Positions 8,065 through 17,750 of a DNA stretch of 49,913 nucleotides are shown here, piece after piece. The position numbers and the translations under genes were made by a program. This stretch comes from Myxococcales bacterium (lineage in GTDB: Bacteria > Myxococcota_A > Bradymonadia > Bradymonadales > GCA-2716585). The notes under the pieces are model-generated. The model worked only from the letters and a program-made list of their open reading frames with translations. It was not told the DNA's origin and searched no databases. Position 1 is the first letter of the stretch. Each line of letters begins with the position of its first letter. The DNA lies in NCBI GenBank assembly GCA_002716585.1, contig PBBL01000012.1, positions 1 through 49,913 on the forward strand, in the 5' to 3' direction.

Positions 8065-10443
8065 TCAGAACAACCCGTGGACCAGCGAGACGTCGGCCAG
8101 GCTGCCCGCGTCGTGACAGACCGCGCAGGCCTCGGTGGGGCGCTCCTCGGCGTAGCGCTGCCGGGTCCAACGGATGGCGCCGCCGTTCTGCTCCATGTGG
8201 GCCGCGGCGGCGGCGCCGTCGTGGCACATGACGCAGACCGAGGAGGTGGGGCTGATGACCAGGTCGTTGTCGTTGGGGAGCGTCTCCCGCGCCATGGAGA
8301 CCGCCTCCGTCGAGCCGCCCTCGCCCCGGGTGACGTCGGTGGTGGGGAGGAGGTCGTCAGGCAGCGGCAGCTCGAAGGTCCCGTCCAGGTGACAGGTGTT
8401 GCAGTCGTTGAGGATGCCGGGGAAGGTCACGTGGCTCCAGTCGTAGGGGCGGGCGCTGCCGCGGAAGGCGCGCACGAAGACGTAGGGGTCCTGCCGAACC
8501 GCCGAGGCGTGGATGCCGTGGATCATGTCCCGGAAGTTGTTGGTGGCCTCGGGGCTCTCCAGGTCGAGCGTGCGCCCGCTGGAGGAGAGGTTGGGGACGT
8601 GGCACATGACGCAGACGTTGTCCGAGCCCGCGCTGATGACGCGGTTGCCGCCGTGGGCCTCGAAGATCTCGTGGCAGTTGGCGCAGCCGTTGGTGTCGAT
8701 GACGTCGCGGCGCGGCGTGTCGCCCTCGACCGTGGCGACGACCGAGACGGCGTGGCGTGCGAACTCCTCGTCGGCGATGACCTCAGCGAAGTACCCCTGG
8801 AGCGCCACGGTCCGCAGTCGAGCGCCGGAGGGGAACGCCGTGTCGGGGGTCGCGGTGAAGTAGTCGCCGTTATCGACCAGGGTGCCGCCCGAGCCGTCGA
8901 TGAGCCCCTGGAGCCCGACCGAGATCGGCTGCCCCGCGGGCTCGCCGAGGTTGTTGAGGTCCGCGGGCTCCTCCACGCCGTCCTGGGGCAGCGCGTAGGC
9001 CAGCAGGAAGGAGGGGTAGCGCCCCGCCTCGGTCAGGTCGGCCGGGAGGTCGAGCAGATCGAGCGGCTCGCCGTCGCGCGTGATGTTGAAGTCGATGATG
9101 GGCTGATCGCCCTCGGTGACCGAGACGCTGACGATCTCATAGGCGATGTCGGTCAGGTCGGGGGGGAGGTTGGGGTTGTTGACGGTGATGTTGGGGCTGG
9201 CGTGTGAGGTCTCGATCACCGAGGGTGTGTGGCAGACGGTGCACAGGCTGTTGTCCTCCTGGCGGCCCGCGACGTGGTTGGTGCCGTCGGCGAAGTTCAC
9301 GTCGTCGTGGCACGAGCCGCAGGCCTCGATGGTGGGCACGTTGCGCCAGTTGTCGCCGTCCGGGGTCTCGTCGATGCCCTCGTTGTGGCACTTGCGGCAG
9401 TTGGAGGGGGACTGCGGGTAGCCCACCTCGGAGTAGTCGTGGCCACCGGCCACGTAGGTCCCACCGGCCTGAACGCTCGGGAGCCGGTTGCCCATGTGGA
9501 TCTTGTGCACCATGAAGCCCAGATCGACCGACAGCCCCGTCTCGCTGTCCAGCGTGCCGGGGTTGTGGCACGTGACGCAGTAGTCCGTCTCGTAGCGCGA
9601 GCCGTGGATCCGAAGCTGGTTGTGGCACTGGTTGCAGGAGTCCACGGTGACGATGTCCCGGGTCGTGGTGACCTCATCGCCTTCGGGCACGAAGTCCCAG
9701 GCGAGGTTGACCGGGGGCTGGTCGCGCCCGGAGATCTGGAGCACGATCCGGTGGGTCAGCGACGGCTCGAAGGCGACCTCGACGGGCTCGGTGATGCTGC
9801 TGACGTCGGTGTCGAAGGTGTAGGTGTAGGTGCCGTCGCCGTGGTCCTCCAGGGGGCCGCTCCGATCGTAGGTGGCCTGGGCGACGCCGCCGCGCTCGCG
9901 GTTGATGTAGCTCTGCCAGGTGTCCGGGTCGCCGTCGGCGCCCTCCTGCAGCTTGGCCAGCGTGAAGCGGATGTTGCCGCCGCTGGAGCCCGCGCGCAGC
10001 CCGACCGCGCCTCTCCCGAAGTTGTCGGTGACGGTGAACTCGACCACCGGCGCGGTCTCGATCGTCACGCCGTCGATGGTCGCGATCAGCTCGGCCGCGG
10101 GCTCAGCCTGGGCGTTGAACACCTCCGCGGCGGACGGCCCGGTTGGGCCTTCCGGGCCCTCTGGCCCCTCCGGCCCCTCTGGACCTGCCGGGCCTTCGGG
10201 TCCCTCAGGCCCCTCCGGTCCGGCGGGGCCTGGGTCACCGTCCTCACCTGGATCCCCGTCTTCACCCGGATCACCGTCCTCACCAGGCATGCCTTGAGCG
10301 CCACGCTCTCCTGTCGCGCCGCGCTCACCGTCCTCGCCGGGTGGGCCCTGATCACCGTCCGCCCCGTCCGAGCCAGCGCAGCCGCTCAGGGCCAACGCCA
10401 ACGCGGTCAGCGCGAACACAAGGAACCTCGCTGATGACTTCAT
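8065..10443 (-). CDS. OmcA/MtrC-family decaheme c-type cytochrome lipoprotein with collagen-like stalk
   Basis: A 792-residue exported protein. The signal ends in LSGC (Cys22), so it should be a lipoprotein. Residues about 26-103 are Gly-X-Y repeats rich in GPEGPE and GEDGDP. The rest has exactly ten CxxCH motifs in two groups: CNQCH, CVTCH, CRKCH, CGSCH, CTVCH and then CANCH, CVMCH, CNTCH, CVMCH, CAVCH. This is the two-pentaheme layout of outer-surface decaheme cytochromes that pass electrons to extracellular acceptors. CHNQLRIHG and [10 protein letters not shown] follow the opening heme of each half. The start at 10443 is chosen because AGGAGG lies 8 bases upstream; the GTG at 10449 is too close to it. 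It lies 54 bases behind a paralogue in the same direction, probably as one operon. Confidence 0.93.
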   Translation of the reverse strand: MKSSARFLVFALTALALALSGCAGSDGADGDQGPPGEDGERGATGERGAQGMPGEDGDPGEDGDPGEDGDPGPAGPEGPEGPEGPAGPEGPEGPEGPEGPTGPSAAEVFNAQAEPAAELIATIDGVTIETAPVVEFTVTDNFGRGAVGLRAGSSGGNIRFTLAKLQEGADGDPDTWQSYINRERGGVAQATYDRSGPLEDHGDGTYTYTFDTDVSSITEPVEVAFEPSLTHRIVLQISGRDQPPVNLAWDFVPEGDEVTTTRDIVTVDSCNQCHNQLRIHGSRYETDYCVTCHNPGTLDSETGLSVDLGFMVHKIHMGNRLPSVQAGGTYVAGGHDYSEVGYPQSPSNCRKCHNEGIDETPDGDNWRNVPTIEACGSCHDDVNFADGTNHVAGRQEDNSLCTVCHTPSVIETSHASPNITVNNPNLPPDLTDIAYEIVSVSVTEGDQPIIDFNITRDGEPLDLLDLPADLTEAGRYPSFLLAYALPQDGVEEPADLNNLGEPAGQPISVGLQGLIDGSGGTLVDNGDYFTATPDTAFPSGARLRTVALQGYFAEVIADEEFARHAVSVVATVEGDTPRRDVIDTNGCANCHEIFEAHGGNRVISAGSDNVCVMCHVPNLSSSGRTLDLESPEATNNFRDMIHGIHASAVRQDPYVFVRAFRGSARPYDWSHVTFPGILNDCNTCHLDGTFELPLPDDLLPTTDVTRGEGGSTEAVSMARETLPNDNDLVISPTSSVCVMCHDGAAAAAHMEQNGGAIRWTRQRYAEERPTEACAVCHDAGSLADVSLVHGLF
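10135..10368 (-). repeat. collagen-like Gly-X-Y tract of the first decaheme cytochrome
   Basis: About 26 consecutive Gly-X-Y triplets, first acidic (GEDGDP repeated), then GPEGPEGPA type. It sits directly after the lipidated cysteine and before the heme domain. Proline is frequent at X, as in bacterial collagen-like proteins, which form trimeric helices without hydroxyproline. Trimer formation is an inference. Confidence 0.9.
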
Positions 10444-10497
10444 ATTCACCCCCTCCTGTGCGCGGCGCCCCGCTTTGTGAGCGGGCGCCGCGGTGGA

Positions 10498-12762
10498 CTA
10501 CTCGTAGATGTTGTGGACGTTCATCACATCGACGCTGCGCCCCGGGCCGTGGCACACGGTGCAGGCCTCACCGGCCTCCGTGGACTGGAGGACCGCGTGG
10601 ATCCAGGCGTCTTCGCTGTCGTGGCAGCTGGTGCAGACCGCGCTCGCTGGCTGCACGAAGTGCTCGGTGCCCTCGACCTCCTCCTTGGCGGAGTCGATCG
10701 CGACGTAGCGCGTCGGGGCGACCTCAGGCGGCAGCGGCAGCTCGAAGGTCCCGCCCAGGTGACAGCTCTGGCAGTTGGAGACGTCGCCAGGGAAGTGCAG
10801 CTCGCCGAAAGGCAGCGGCGAGCCGCCAAAGCCCCACAGCGTGTAATCCGCCTGGGTCAGCTGAGCGCCCATGTGGATCTTGTGGATCATCACCTTGAAG
10901 TCGGTGGTCTCCGGGATGACCGTCTCGCCCTCGGGCGGGGCGGGCATGCGCTCGTCGTTGAGGTTGTTCGGGTTGTGGCACGTGACGCAGTAGTCGGTGT
11001 CCTGACGGTTGTCACCGTGCAGCCTCAGCGAGCCGTGGCAGTTGTTGCACAGGGCTTGATCGACCACGCGGCGGCGCACCTCGCGCTCGCCCGTGACGGC
11101 GACGTCCAGCACGGGGTTGGGCGACGCGAAGCGCCCGGCGTCGGTCTGCACGTAGCCCTCCATCCCGAAGCGCCAGGAGCCGGTCAGCTCCTCCGGCAGC
11201 GGATCGGCGAAGGTGTAGCGGAAGGCGTCGCCGTCAGCCTCCAGCGTGCCGTTGGAGCCGCCCCCCTGCACCCGCACCTGCCAATAGTCCTCGATCTCGG
11301 GCAGCGGGCCAGCGACGGTGATCCGAAGCGCGTCCAGCGGGCTGGCCACCACGTCCAGCGGCTCGCCGCGGTCGGTCACCCGAAAGAGCACCTCCGGCTG
11401 CTGACCGGGCGCGGCGTTCTCGACGCCGACCAGCTCGATCGCGATGTCGGGGTTCTCCGGGTTCATGAACGGCACCATGTGGTGCCCCGCCTGGTCCTCG
11501 ACGCCGTCGGCGCCGTGGCAGATGTTGCAGGCGTCGTCGTTGGTCTGGGGCAGGTCGATGGCGTGCAGCGTCCACCCCTCAGGCGGCTCGCGGCCCCCTT
11601 CAAACCAGGTCCGGTCGTGGCACGAGGAGCAGTTGGCCCGGGTCGCCTTGTTGAGGCTCGTCAGCTCCCCTTCTGCGTCTTCGATGTGGCACGACGCGCA
11701 GTTGTTGACGGGCTGGGGGTACTCCACGTGGGAGTAGTCGTGGACGGCGCCGCGGAACCCGATGATCTGGTAGGGCTCGCCGTTCTGCACGCTGGGCAGG
11801 TGGGCGCCCATGTGGATCTTGTGGATCATCGGGGTGAAGTCGACGCTGTTGCCCGTGTCCGGGTCGCTGGTCTGGGGGGAGTGGCAGAGGACGCACAGCT
11901 CCACGCCCACCCGGACGTCCCCGTGGGCGCTCACCTGCTCGTGACAGGAGGTGCAGCTCTGGTCGGCGACGATCTGCCGGGTGTGGGTGACCTCGGCGCC
12001 GCCGGGCACGAAGTGGAACACCGCGTTCCCCGGGGTGCGGACCCCATCGACGCTGGTGTAGGCGTAGATCCCGACCGAGTGGGTGGCGGAGGCGTCGTAA
12101 TCCTCCGGCACCGCGGTGTCGAAGGTGTAGGTGTAGAGCCCATCCCCGAGCCACTCCCACTCGCCGTTGGACTCGGAGGAGGCCTGGGTCACGGTCGTGT
12201 CTCCCGCCGAGGCCTCTCGGGCGGTGTAGGCGACGTAGCGCCCCGTCTCGGGGTCCAGCCAGGCGAGGATGAAGCTGGCGGTGATGGGATACGGCGAGTA
12301 CTGACCGTCGATGTCATGGGGGCGCCCCAGCTCATCCGTCAGCATCAGGGTCACCTCGGCCTGGAGCGTCTCCTCGGGGATGACGACCTCCATGACATCG
12401 ACCACGACCGTCTCGTCCGTGAAGAAGGTCGCTCGCCCACCGGGGGGGCCGGGCTCGCCCTGTTCGCCGGGCTCGCCTTGTTCACCGGGCTCGCCTTGTT
12501 CACCCTGGGATCCAGGCTCGCCCTGCTCGCCCTGGGGACCGGCGGGGCCTTGCTCACCCTGCTCTCCGGGATCTCCGGGATCGCCAGGATCGCCAGGATC
12601 GCCCTGCTCACCTTGAGGGCCACGCTGACCCATGTCCCCCATCGGGCCTTGCGCCCCCTGCTCGCCGGGAGGACCTTGCGCGCCGTCCTCACCGTCAGCC
12701 CCTCCGCAGCCGCCCATCATCAAGGCGAAGGCCGCAACCACGATACTGCACCTACTGACCAT
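10498..12762 (-). CDS. second OmcA/MtrC-family decaheme c-type cytochrome lipoprotein with collagen-like stalk
   Basis: A 754-residue paralogue of the gene at 8065-10443. The signal ends in MGGC (Cys19). Gly-X-Y repeats ([13 protein letters not shown] type) occupy residues about 22-119. Ten CxxCH motifs follow: CTSCH, CVLCH, CASCH, CSSCH, CNICH and CNNCH, CVTCH, CQSCH, CTSCH, CTVCH, in the same five-plus-five layout. Each half starts with a sandwich-like domain before its hemes. The predicted role is surface electron transfer to an extracellular acceptor, possibly as a hetero-pair with its paralogue, as OmcA and MtrC do. The start at 12762 is supported by GGAGGAGGGGAC directly upstream; longer in-frame starts would bury the signal peptide. 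First gene of the leftward operon. Confidence 0.93.
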   Translation of the reverse strand: MVSRCSIVVAAFALMMGGCGGADGEDGAQGPPGEQGAQGPMGDMGQRGPQGEQGDPGDPGDPGDPGEQGEQGPAGPQGEQGEPGSQGEQGEPGEQGEPGEQGEPGPPGGRATFFTDETVVVDVMEVVIPEETLQAEVTLMLTDELGRPHDIDGQYSPYPITASFILAWLDPETGRYVAYTAREASAGDTTVTQASSESNGEWEWLGDGLYTYTFDTAVPEDYDASATHSVGIYAYTSVDGVRTPGNAVFHFVPGGAEVTHTRQIVADQSCTSCHEQVSAHGDVRVGVELCVLCHSPQTSDPDTGNSVDFTPMIHKIHMGAHLPSVQNGEPYQIIGFRGAVHDYSHVEYPQPVNNCASCHIEDAEGELTSLNKATRANCSSCHDRTWFEGGREPPEGWTLHAIDLPQTNDDACNICHGADGVEDQAGHHMVPFMNPENPDIAIELVGVENAAPGQQPEVLFRVTDRGEPLDVVASPLDALRITVAGPLPEIEDYWQVRVQGGGSNGTLEADGDAFRYTFADPLPEELTGSWRFGMEGYVQTDAGRFASPNPVLDVAVTGEREVRRRVVDQALCNNCHGSLRLHGDNRQDTDYCVTCHNPNNLNDERMPAPPEGETVIPETTDFKVMIHKIHMGAQLTQADYTLWGFGGSPLPFGELHFPGDVSNCQSCHLGGTFELPLPPEVAPTRYVAIDSAKEEVEGTEHFVQPASAVCTSCHDSEDAWIHAVLQSTEAGEACTVCHGPGRSVDVMNVHNIYE
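12403..12696 (-). repeat. collagen-like Gly-X-Y tract of the second decaheme cytochrome
   Basis: About 32 Gly-X-Y triplets after the lipidated cysteine, with repeated GDP, GEQ and GEP triplets. It is longer than the tract of the downstream paralogue, and the two differ in triplet content, so the tract evolves quickly. Confidence 0.9.
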
Positions 12763-12822
12763 GTCCCCTCCTCCTTGGAGCACGAAGCCCATCGACAGCG
12801 ACGGATTTGCCCAAGGCGTCCT

Positions 12823-12838
12823 TGCAAACCCTGTACCC
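12823..12838 (-). promoter_or_regulatory. candidate sigma-54-like -24/-12 element, leftward
   Basis: On the minus strand this reads GGGTACAGGGTTTGCA. It has GG, ten bases, then GC, and a perfect TTGCA -12 half, against the consensus TGGCAC-N5-TTGCA. The -24 half has two mismatches. It lies about 60 bases upstream of the ATG at 12762. Recognised by eye only. Confidence 0.35.
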
Positions 12839-13051
12839 AGGGAGGCACCATCGACACACAGGAGGTCCAGCGTAAATTGAGGGTGAAAACCTTGCGAATC
12901 CCCCCATCCAGGCGCAAATCGTTCACACGGCAACAAAACACATTCAAATCAACATGTTAAGTCTGATCACAAAAACTCTGGACACATATCCGATGCAAAT
13001 TGTGCGCGCAAAACGCGACGCAAACCTTCGCAGCGAGGGGCTCCCCGACTC

Positions 13052-13067
13052 TGGCGCAGGTCCTGCT
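13052..13067 (+). promoter_or_regulatory. candidate sigma-54-like -24/-12 element, rightward
   Basis: TGGCGCAGGTCCTGCT has the GG-N10-GC spacing of a sigma-54 promoter, with TGGC in the -24 box and TGC in the -12 box. It lies about 58 bases before the ATG at 13125, almost the same distance as the leftward element from its gene. Confidence 0.35.
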
Positions 13068-13124
13068 AGAAAAGCCCGCAAGGCAACACGTTGGAGTGGT
13101 GTGCGTTCCGCTGGGGTGGAGGTG

Positions 13125-15284
13125 ATGGTAAAGCATGCATGGTCTGGGAGCCTGAGCGTCACGGTGTGCGCCGTGTGTGTGTGGCTCGCGGGCTGCACAG
13201 GGCCCGCCGGGCCGTCAGGGGCCTCGGGCGAACAAGGCGAGCCAGGGCCGCCCGGTGAGGTCGGCGCGCCCGGCGAGCAAGGCGAGCCCGGAGAGCAGGG
13301 TGAACCCGGAGAGCAGGGTGAGCCTGGCGAACAGGGCGAGCCCGGCCCACCAGGCCCCCAGGGGGGTTCGACCACCCCGACGTTGGTCACCGAGCCCGCG
13401 GGGCTGGTCGGGTACGTCACCGACGCCACCGGAGAGGTCGTCGGCGGCGGTCGCGTGGTCCTGGTCCCCGCCGATGAGGTCGCGGCCCTTCAAGAGCAGC
13501 CAATCGATCTGACGCAACCCGTGGCCGAAGCCGCGACCTCCGCCGTGGACGAGCCGCTTGAGGATCGCCTCGACGCCGCGGGCGACACCTACATCGGCGC
13601 CGACGTCGGCGAGGACGGGGTGTACCGGATCGCCGAGGTCACGGCGGGGGCCTACTTCGTGGTGTGGCGCCCTGCCCAGGACGACGCGGCGCACCTGCCC
13701 GGCGGCAGCGCCTGCCGCGTCGCGGTGGAGGCCGAGTCCCTCTGGGGGACCCAGCTCGACATCCGCGTCAGCGGCGCCTCGCCGCCCGAGGCGACCTACG
13801 TCGGCTCGGGTGCGTGTCTGAACTGCCATGGGCGCCACCGGAGCTTCCGCACGGCGCACCGGGTCGGGCTGAACGTGCTCGGACAGAACGGGGCGTACCA
13901 GGACACGAGCCCCTGGGCCGAGTTCAACGAAGGGGTCGCCGCGTTTGAGGAGGGGGTCACGCTCTACTTCTGGGCCTGCGACCCGTCACGCCCCGGCCCC
14001 TCGGCCTGCCTGGTGAGCGCCCAGGACCCCGAGCTGCTCGACCCCGACGCGGTGACCAGCTTCGAGGTGTCGCTGCGCCGCGACCCGGAGCGCCCCCGAG
14101 GCGCGCCTGGCGCCTACGCCGTCGAGGTGACCAACCGGCGCGGCGAGGGCGTCGCGCGCTACGAGGTGGCGCTGGCCTATGGTGGGGCGGTGCACAAGCA
14201 GCTCTACCTGACGCGGCTCATGAACCCGAACGGGTCGCTCTCCCACCACCCGTTGATGGTGCAGCGCAACTTCGACGGGGATCCGGACTTCGAGCGGACC
14301 GACTTCTGGCCCTGGCGCGACTACAACTCGCGGCAGTGGTACGACTTTGAGCGCGGCGAGCTGCGCGAGCCCGACCACGACGCGTCGTTCGACCGGAGCT
14401 GCGCCGGGTGCCACATGACCGGCTTCCAGCTCACCGGCGACTCCGTCGATGGCTGGACCGCCCACGCCGTCAGCGAGCCTGGAGGCGCGTTCGATTACGA
14501 CGCGGACGGTCGCCGCGACGAGATCAACGTGGGCTGCGAGTCCTGCCACGGCCCCGGCTCGGCGCACCTGGAGGCTTCGGTTCGCGGGAAGCACGTCGTC
14601 TCCCCCTCGCTGCTGACCCCTGGGCGCGAGATGACCCTGTGCGGCGCGTGCCACTCGCGGCCCCAGGGGCTCGGCGGCGACGGCGCCCCGCTCCCGCTCT
14701 CCGCCGAGGGCAGGATGCCTCGCCCCGGCATGCGCCGCGCCGACTACCTCGCCGCCCACACCGCCCGGATCGACGCGGTGGGCGAGGCGCTGCACCCCAG
14801 CGGCGACTCCAACGCGCAGCACCAGCAGGCTACGGACATGGTGCGGTCGGCCAAGTACCGCAACGGCTCGCTGCTGATGACCTGCACCTCGTGCCACGAC
14901 GCGCACGGCAGCGACGACCACCCCAGCGACCTGCGCGACCCGGTCGAGAGCGACTCCTGCACGACCTGCCACGGCGAGGCGACCTACACCGCGATCCGCG
15001 ACCACGTCGAGGCGGTGACCGGGAACGACCACGCGGCCTCCGACGAAGAGGAGCTGACCTGCACCCGGTGCCACATGGTCCGGACGGTCACCTCAGCCGC
15101 GGGGACGCGCGAGCTGCTGGACGACTACCCCGAGGAGGAGCCCGCGATCCAATACGTCCACGGCGACCTGCGGAGCCACCGCTTTACGGTGACGGGCATC
15201 GAGGCCGCGCCGTTTCAGCCGGTCGCGGCCACCCACAACTGCGCCTACTGCCACTCCGTCCTCATCCCCAACCTGGAGCCATAA
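13125..15284 (+). CDS. octaheme c-type cytochrome lipoprotein with collagen-like stalk
   Basis: A 719-residue exported lipoprotein: the signal ends in LAGC (Cys24), then Gly-X-Y repeats span residues about 26-81. Next comes a small carboxypeptidase-regulatory-like beta domain ([20 protein letters not shown]), then eight CxxCH motifs: CLNCH, CAGCH, CESCH, CGACH, CTSCH, CTTCH, CTRCH, CAYCH. The heme part resembles cytochrome c554-type multiheme proteins, not the OmcA/MtrC pair, so the collagen tail was acquired by unrelated cytochromes. The start is uncertain: the GGAGG at 13118 lies very near the ATG, but the signal peptide fits this start. First gene of the rightward operon; the next gene begins 16 bases after its stop. 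Confidence 0.88.
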   Translation: MVKHAWSGSLSVTVCAVCVWLAGCTGPAGPSGASGEQGEPGPPGEVGAPGEQGEPGEQGEPGEQGEPGEQGEPGPPGPQGGSTTPTLVTEPAGLVGYVTDATGEVVGGGRVVLVPADEVAALQEQPIDLTQPVAEAATSAVDEPLEDRLDAAGDTYIGADVGEDGVYRIAEVTAGAYFVVWRPAQDDAAHLPGGSACRVAVEAESLWGTQLDIRVSGASPPEATYVGSGACLNCHGRHRSFRTAHRVGLNVLGQNGAYQDTSPWAEFNEGVAAFEEGVTLYFWACDPSRPGPSACLVSAQDPELLDPDAVTSFEVSLRRDPERPRGAPGAYAVEVTNRRGEGVARYEVALAYGGAVHKQLYLTRLMNPNGSLSHHPLMVQRNFDGDPDFERTDFWPWRDYNSRQWYDFERGELREPDHDASFDRSCAGCHMTGFQLTGDSVDGWTAHAVSEPGGAFDYDADGRRDEINVGCESCHGPGSAHLEASVRGKHVVSPSLLTPGREMTLCGACHSRPQGLGGDGAPLPLSAEGRMPRPGMRRADYLAAHTARIDAVGEALHPSGDSNAQHQQATDMVRSAKYRNGSLLMTCTSCHDAHGSDDHPSDLRDPVESDSCTTCHGEATYTAIRDHVEAVTGNDHAASDEEELTCTRCHMVRTVTSAAGTRELLDDYPEEEPAIQYVHGDLRSHRFTVTGIEAAPFQPVAATHNCAYCHSVLIPNLEP
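13200..13367 (+). repeat. collagen-like Gly-X-Y tract of the octaheme cytochrome
   Basis: About 18 Gly-X-Y triplets of the GEQGEP type, very like those of the leftward cytochrome at 12403-12696. The likeness across the divergent promoter suggests exchange between the two genes or common selection. Confidence 0.85.
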
Positions 15285-15300
15285 GGAGCACTCTGAGCCG

Positions 15301-16830
15301 ATGCCGCCTCGCGCCTCCACAACCCGCGTCGTGACGCTCGCCCTGATGTGGGCTGCGCTGGCCTCCTGCCAGACAGCCCGCGATCGGGGCGCCACGGACG
15401 ACGTGACCTACGACGAGGAGATCGGACCTCTGCTGGAGGCGCGCTGCGGCGCCTGCCACGGTGAGGAGGTGGCCGAGGCGGGCTACCGGGTGGGGAGCTA
15501 CCTGGAGGTGCTCGGGTGCGTCCCCGACGGAGAGGCCGCGCTGGATGTCGACGCGCCTGGAGGCCCCCCGCTGCTGGCGGTGTTGGAGCGCGAGAGCCAC
15601 GCGGGGCTGTTGAGCGCCGCGGAGCGCACCCTGCTGGAGCGCTGGATCGCCTCAGGCTCCCCGGCTCGTGTTGGGTTCGTCCACCCCCCGGGCATCAGCG
15701 ACCCCCGCTCTCCGCAGTGGCACGGGCGCCTGGCCAGCGAGCTGCGCTACCGCCGCATGTTGGATCGCACCCGCGACGACGGCTGCGGTCGGTGTCACGC
15801 GGGCGTCCCGGTCGAGGCACCAGACGACTTCCGCCCCGTGGAGGGCGCGACCGACTGCCGCGACTGCCACACCGAGCCAGCGGGGGTCCTCGCCTGCGGC
15901 ACGTGCCACGGCGCGGGGGACGACCCGCTGCCGCCGCGCGATCCGTGCTTCTTCCCAGATGGTCCGCTCCCTGGCGCCCACGACGCCCACCTTCAAGCGG
16001 GCCATGACTGCGCGACATGCCACCCGGAGCCCGGCGAGGAGGTGCTCAGCGGCCCTCACGCCGATGGGCTCGTGCACGTGACGCTGCCCGAGGAGCCTGG
16101 CTGGGCGACGCCCTCGTTCGACCGCGCGGCGAGCGCCTGCGTCGGCGCCTGCCACAGCGTCACCGCGGTGAGCTGGACCCAGACCGGGCCGCTGGGCTGC
16201 GATGGGTGCCACGGCGCCCCGCCGCCCGATCACCCGCCCGGCCCATGCACCGACTGCCACCGCGACGTCGAGTCCGATGGAACAGGGCTCCTCGCGGGCG
16301 CCCCCCACCTCAACGGCCGCGTCGATCTCGGAGACGGGAGCGGTCGCTGCGGCACCTGCCACGGCGACGGCGATCAGGACCCGTGGCCCACGAGCGGCGT
16401 CCACCTCGCCCACCGCGCCCCGTCGTCCAGCGCGCCGGTGCCTTGTGAGGCGTGTCACGATGTCCCCAGCGTGGTGAACGCCCCAGGCCACATCGATGAC
16501 ACGACGCCTGGCGCGGAGGTCGCGTTCTCTGGGATCGCGGTCACGGAGGGCGACGCGCCGAGCTACGCCGATGGGGCCTGCTCCGACACCGCCTGCCACG
16601 CTCGGGAGGGCGCTCAGGAGCCGACGCCGCGCTGGGAGGCGCCCGAGACGCCGCTGGACTGTGAGAGCTGCCACGGCGCCCCACCGCCGCCGCCCCACAC
16701 GGAGTGGATGGACTGTCAGGCGAGGCTGTGCCACGGTGGAGAGGTGGCCCGAGAGATGAATGAGTTGAGGATAACGCCATCGGGGCGCGCGCTGCACGTG
16801 AACGGCGTCGTCAACGCTGGGAGCAGGTGA
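15301..16830 (+). CDS. multiheme lipoprotein of the CxxCH/CxxxxCH type
   Basis: A 509-residue lipoprotein with the signal ending LASC (Cys23). It has ten canonical CxxCH motifs (first CGACH, then CGRCH, CRDCH, CGTCH, CATCH, CDGCH, CTDCH, CGTCH, CEACH, CESCH) and three expanded ones: CVGACH (three residues between the cysteines), CSDTACH and CQARLCH (four). Alternating CxxCH and CxxxxCH motifs are the mark of a cytochrome family known from Geobacter. The N-terminal part (YDEEIGPLLEARCGACHG) resembles planctomycete-type cytochrome c start segments. Probable place: periplasmic or surface face of the outer membrane, as part of the conduit. It starts 16 bases after the octaheme gene and ends 9 before the NapC-like gene. 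Confidence 0.85.
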   Translation: MPPRASTTRVVTLALMWAALASCQTARDRGATDDVTYDEEIGPLLEARCGACHGEEVAEAGYRVGSYLEVLGCVPDGEAALDVDAPGGPPLLAVLERESHAGLLSAAERTLLERWIASGSPARVGFVHPPGISDPRSPQWHGRLASELRYRRMLDRTRDDGCGRCHAGVPVEAPDDFRPVEGATDCRDCHTEPAGVLACGTCHGAGDDPLPPRDPCFFPDGPLPGAHDAHLQAGHDCATCHPEPGEEVLSGPHADGLVHVTLPEEPGWATPSFDRAASACVGACHSVTAVSWTQTGPLGCDGCHGAPPPDHPPGPCTDCHRDVESDGTGLLAGAPHLNGRVDLGDGSGRCGTCHGDGDQDPWPTSGVHLAHRAPSSSAPVPCEACHDVPSVVNAPGHIDDTTPGAEVAFSGIAVTEGDAPSYADGACSDTACHAREGAQEPTPRWEAPETPLDCESCHGAPPPPPHTEWMDCQARLCHGGEVAREMNELRITPSGRALHVNGVVNAGSR

Positions 16831-16839
16831 GGGAAGGTC

Positions 16840-17514
16840 GTGTTCGAGCTGTCAGACTCATCCATGGCGCAGATGCACCCGACGCTGGTGATCGGGGCGA
16901 TGGTGTGCGCCGCCCTCGCGGCCGCCATCCTGGTGTGGTACCTCGCGCGGCGCCCGCCGCTTGACTGGACCACGCGCCTGATGCTCCTCGCCGGGCTCGG
17001 GATCTTCCCCATCGGCACCGCGATGATGGGCAACGCCGCCAACCTGGCCCACACCCAGAAGCGCGCCTTCTGCGGCTCCTGCCACGTCATGGCGCCCTAC
17101 GAGCAGGACTCCGTCGATCCGACCAGCGCCAGCCTGGCCTCGCGGCACGCCCGCAACCGCTTCTTTGGAGACGAGAACTGCTACTCCTGCCACCAGGATT
17201 ACGGCATGTTCGGGCTCGTCTACACCAAGATCGGGGGGCTGAAGCACGTCTGGTACTACTACACGGAGTACCAATACTACAGCCTGGAGGAGGCCAAAGA
17301 GAAGATCCACATCGCCCAGCCGTTCACGAACCGCAACTGCACCACCTGCCACTCCATGCAAGCGCAGGATTGGATGGAGCGGTCGGATCACCGCCAGCTG
17401 CTCGACGACCTCAAGAGTTCCAAGGTGAGCTGCCTCGGCAACGGCTGCCACGGCCCGGCCCACCCGTTCTCCAAGCCCGCGGAGGCGCTCAAGCCAGAAG
17501 GAGGTGCCCCATGA
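16840..17514 (+). CDS. NapC/NrfH-like membrane-anchored cytochrome c
   Basis: A 224-residue protein. Two hydrophobic segments (residues about 14-36 and 45-66) precede the first heme site CGSCH at Cys78; CYSCH, CTTCH and the expanded CLGNGCH follow. This fits the tetraheme quinol-oxidising family (NapC/NirT/NrfH/CymA), which takes electrons from menaquinol and passes them to periplasmic cytochromes. Usual members have one membrane segment; the second here is odd. The start codon is GTG at 16840, with AGGTGAGGGAAGG before it; an ATG at 16864 is the alternative. Its stop overlaps the next ATG (ATGA). In this cluster it is the natural entry point for electrons. Confidence 0.78.
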   Translation: MFELSDSSMAQMHPTLVIGAMVCAALAAAILVWYLARRPPLDWTTRLMLLAGLGIFPIGTAMMGNAANLAHTQKRAFCGSCHVMAPYEQDSVDPTSASLASRHARNRFFGDENCYSCHQDYGMFGLVYTKIGGLKHVWYYYTEYQYYSLEEAKEKIHIAQPFTNRNCTTCHSMQAQDWMERSDHRQLLDDLKSSKVSCLGNGCHGPAHPFSKPAEALKPEGGAP

Positions 17515-17750
17515 AGGAGGCGCGCGCGCAGCGACTGCTGAGGGGAGCCTCCGTGGCCGCCCTGATCGCCCTCGCGCTGATGGTCTGGGCCTTCCTCGAC
17601 CCTCGCCCGATCGCGATGATGGCCGCGATGACGGTCGGTCAGGTGCTGGGGACGATCTCGCTCCTGCTGTTTGTGGGGGTCGTCGGGGTCGATCTGCTCG
17701 GTGAGCGGCTGGCGCGGGCGCGCGGCGAGGAGCCGGAGGAGGGGGAATGA
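17511..17750 (+). CDS. small membrane protein of the cytochrome cluster
   Basis: A 79-residue protein with two hydrophobic segments (residues about 11-29 and 36-62) and a charged acidic C-terminus ending in a Glu-rich stretch. Strong ribosome-binding site AGGAGG at 17499-17504. Its ATG overlaps the preceding stop and its stop overlaps the next ATG, so it is translationally coupled on both sides. No family recognised. The position suggests an accessory subunit of the NapC-like protein or an assembly factor. A longer upstream start in the same frame would overlap the cytochrome gene and is not needed. Confidence 0.75.
   Translation: MKEARAQRLLRGASVAALIALALMVWAFLDPRPIAMMAAMTVGQVLGTISLLLFVGVVGVDLLGERLARARGEEPEEGE

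Larger units (their letters stand above)
12763..13124. promoter_or_regulatory. divergent regulatory region between the two cytochrome operons
   Basis: A 362-bp gene-free region with a clearly more A+T-rich centre (about 12880-13020) than the surrounding DNA. It holds the palindrome AACATGTT at 12951-12958 (near-palindromic to 12 bases) and an imperfect TTGTGCGCGCAA element near 12998. Candidate sigma-54-like elements flank the centre, one pointing each way. An upstream in-frame extension of the rightward gene (ATG at 12954) reads through here but is not protein-like. Confidence 0.6.

Noticed and set aside
8059..12960. Long plus-strand frames over the two decaheme cytochrome genes
   Set aside because: They are shadows of the minus-strand genes: they lack heme motifs, whereas the minus strand has exactly ten per gene, signal peptides and ribosome-binding sites. 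Pro/Ser-rich GSPSSP tracts there are just the antisense of the collagen tract.
12954..12969. A TGTTAAGTCTGATCACA sequence resembling a CRP/FNR site
   Set aside because: Half-sites are imperfect and spacing is 7 instead of 6 bases (or the left TTGAT half is missing for FNR). Not reported as a site.
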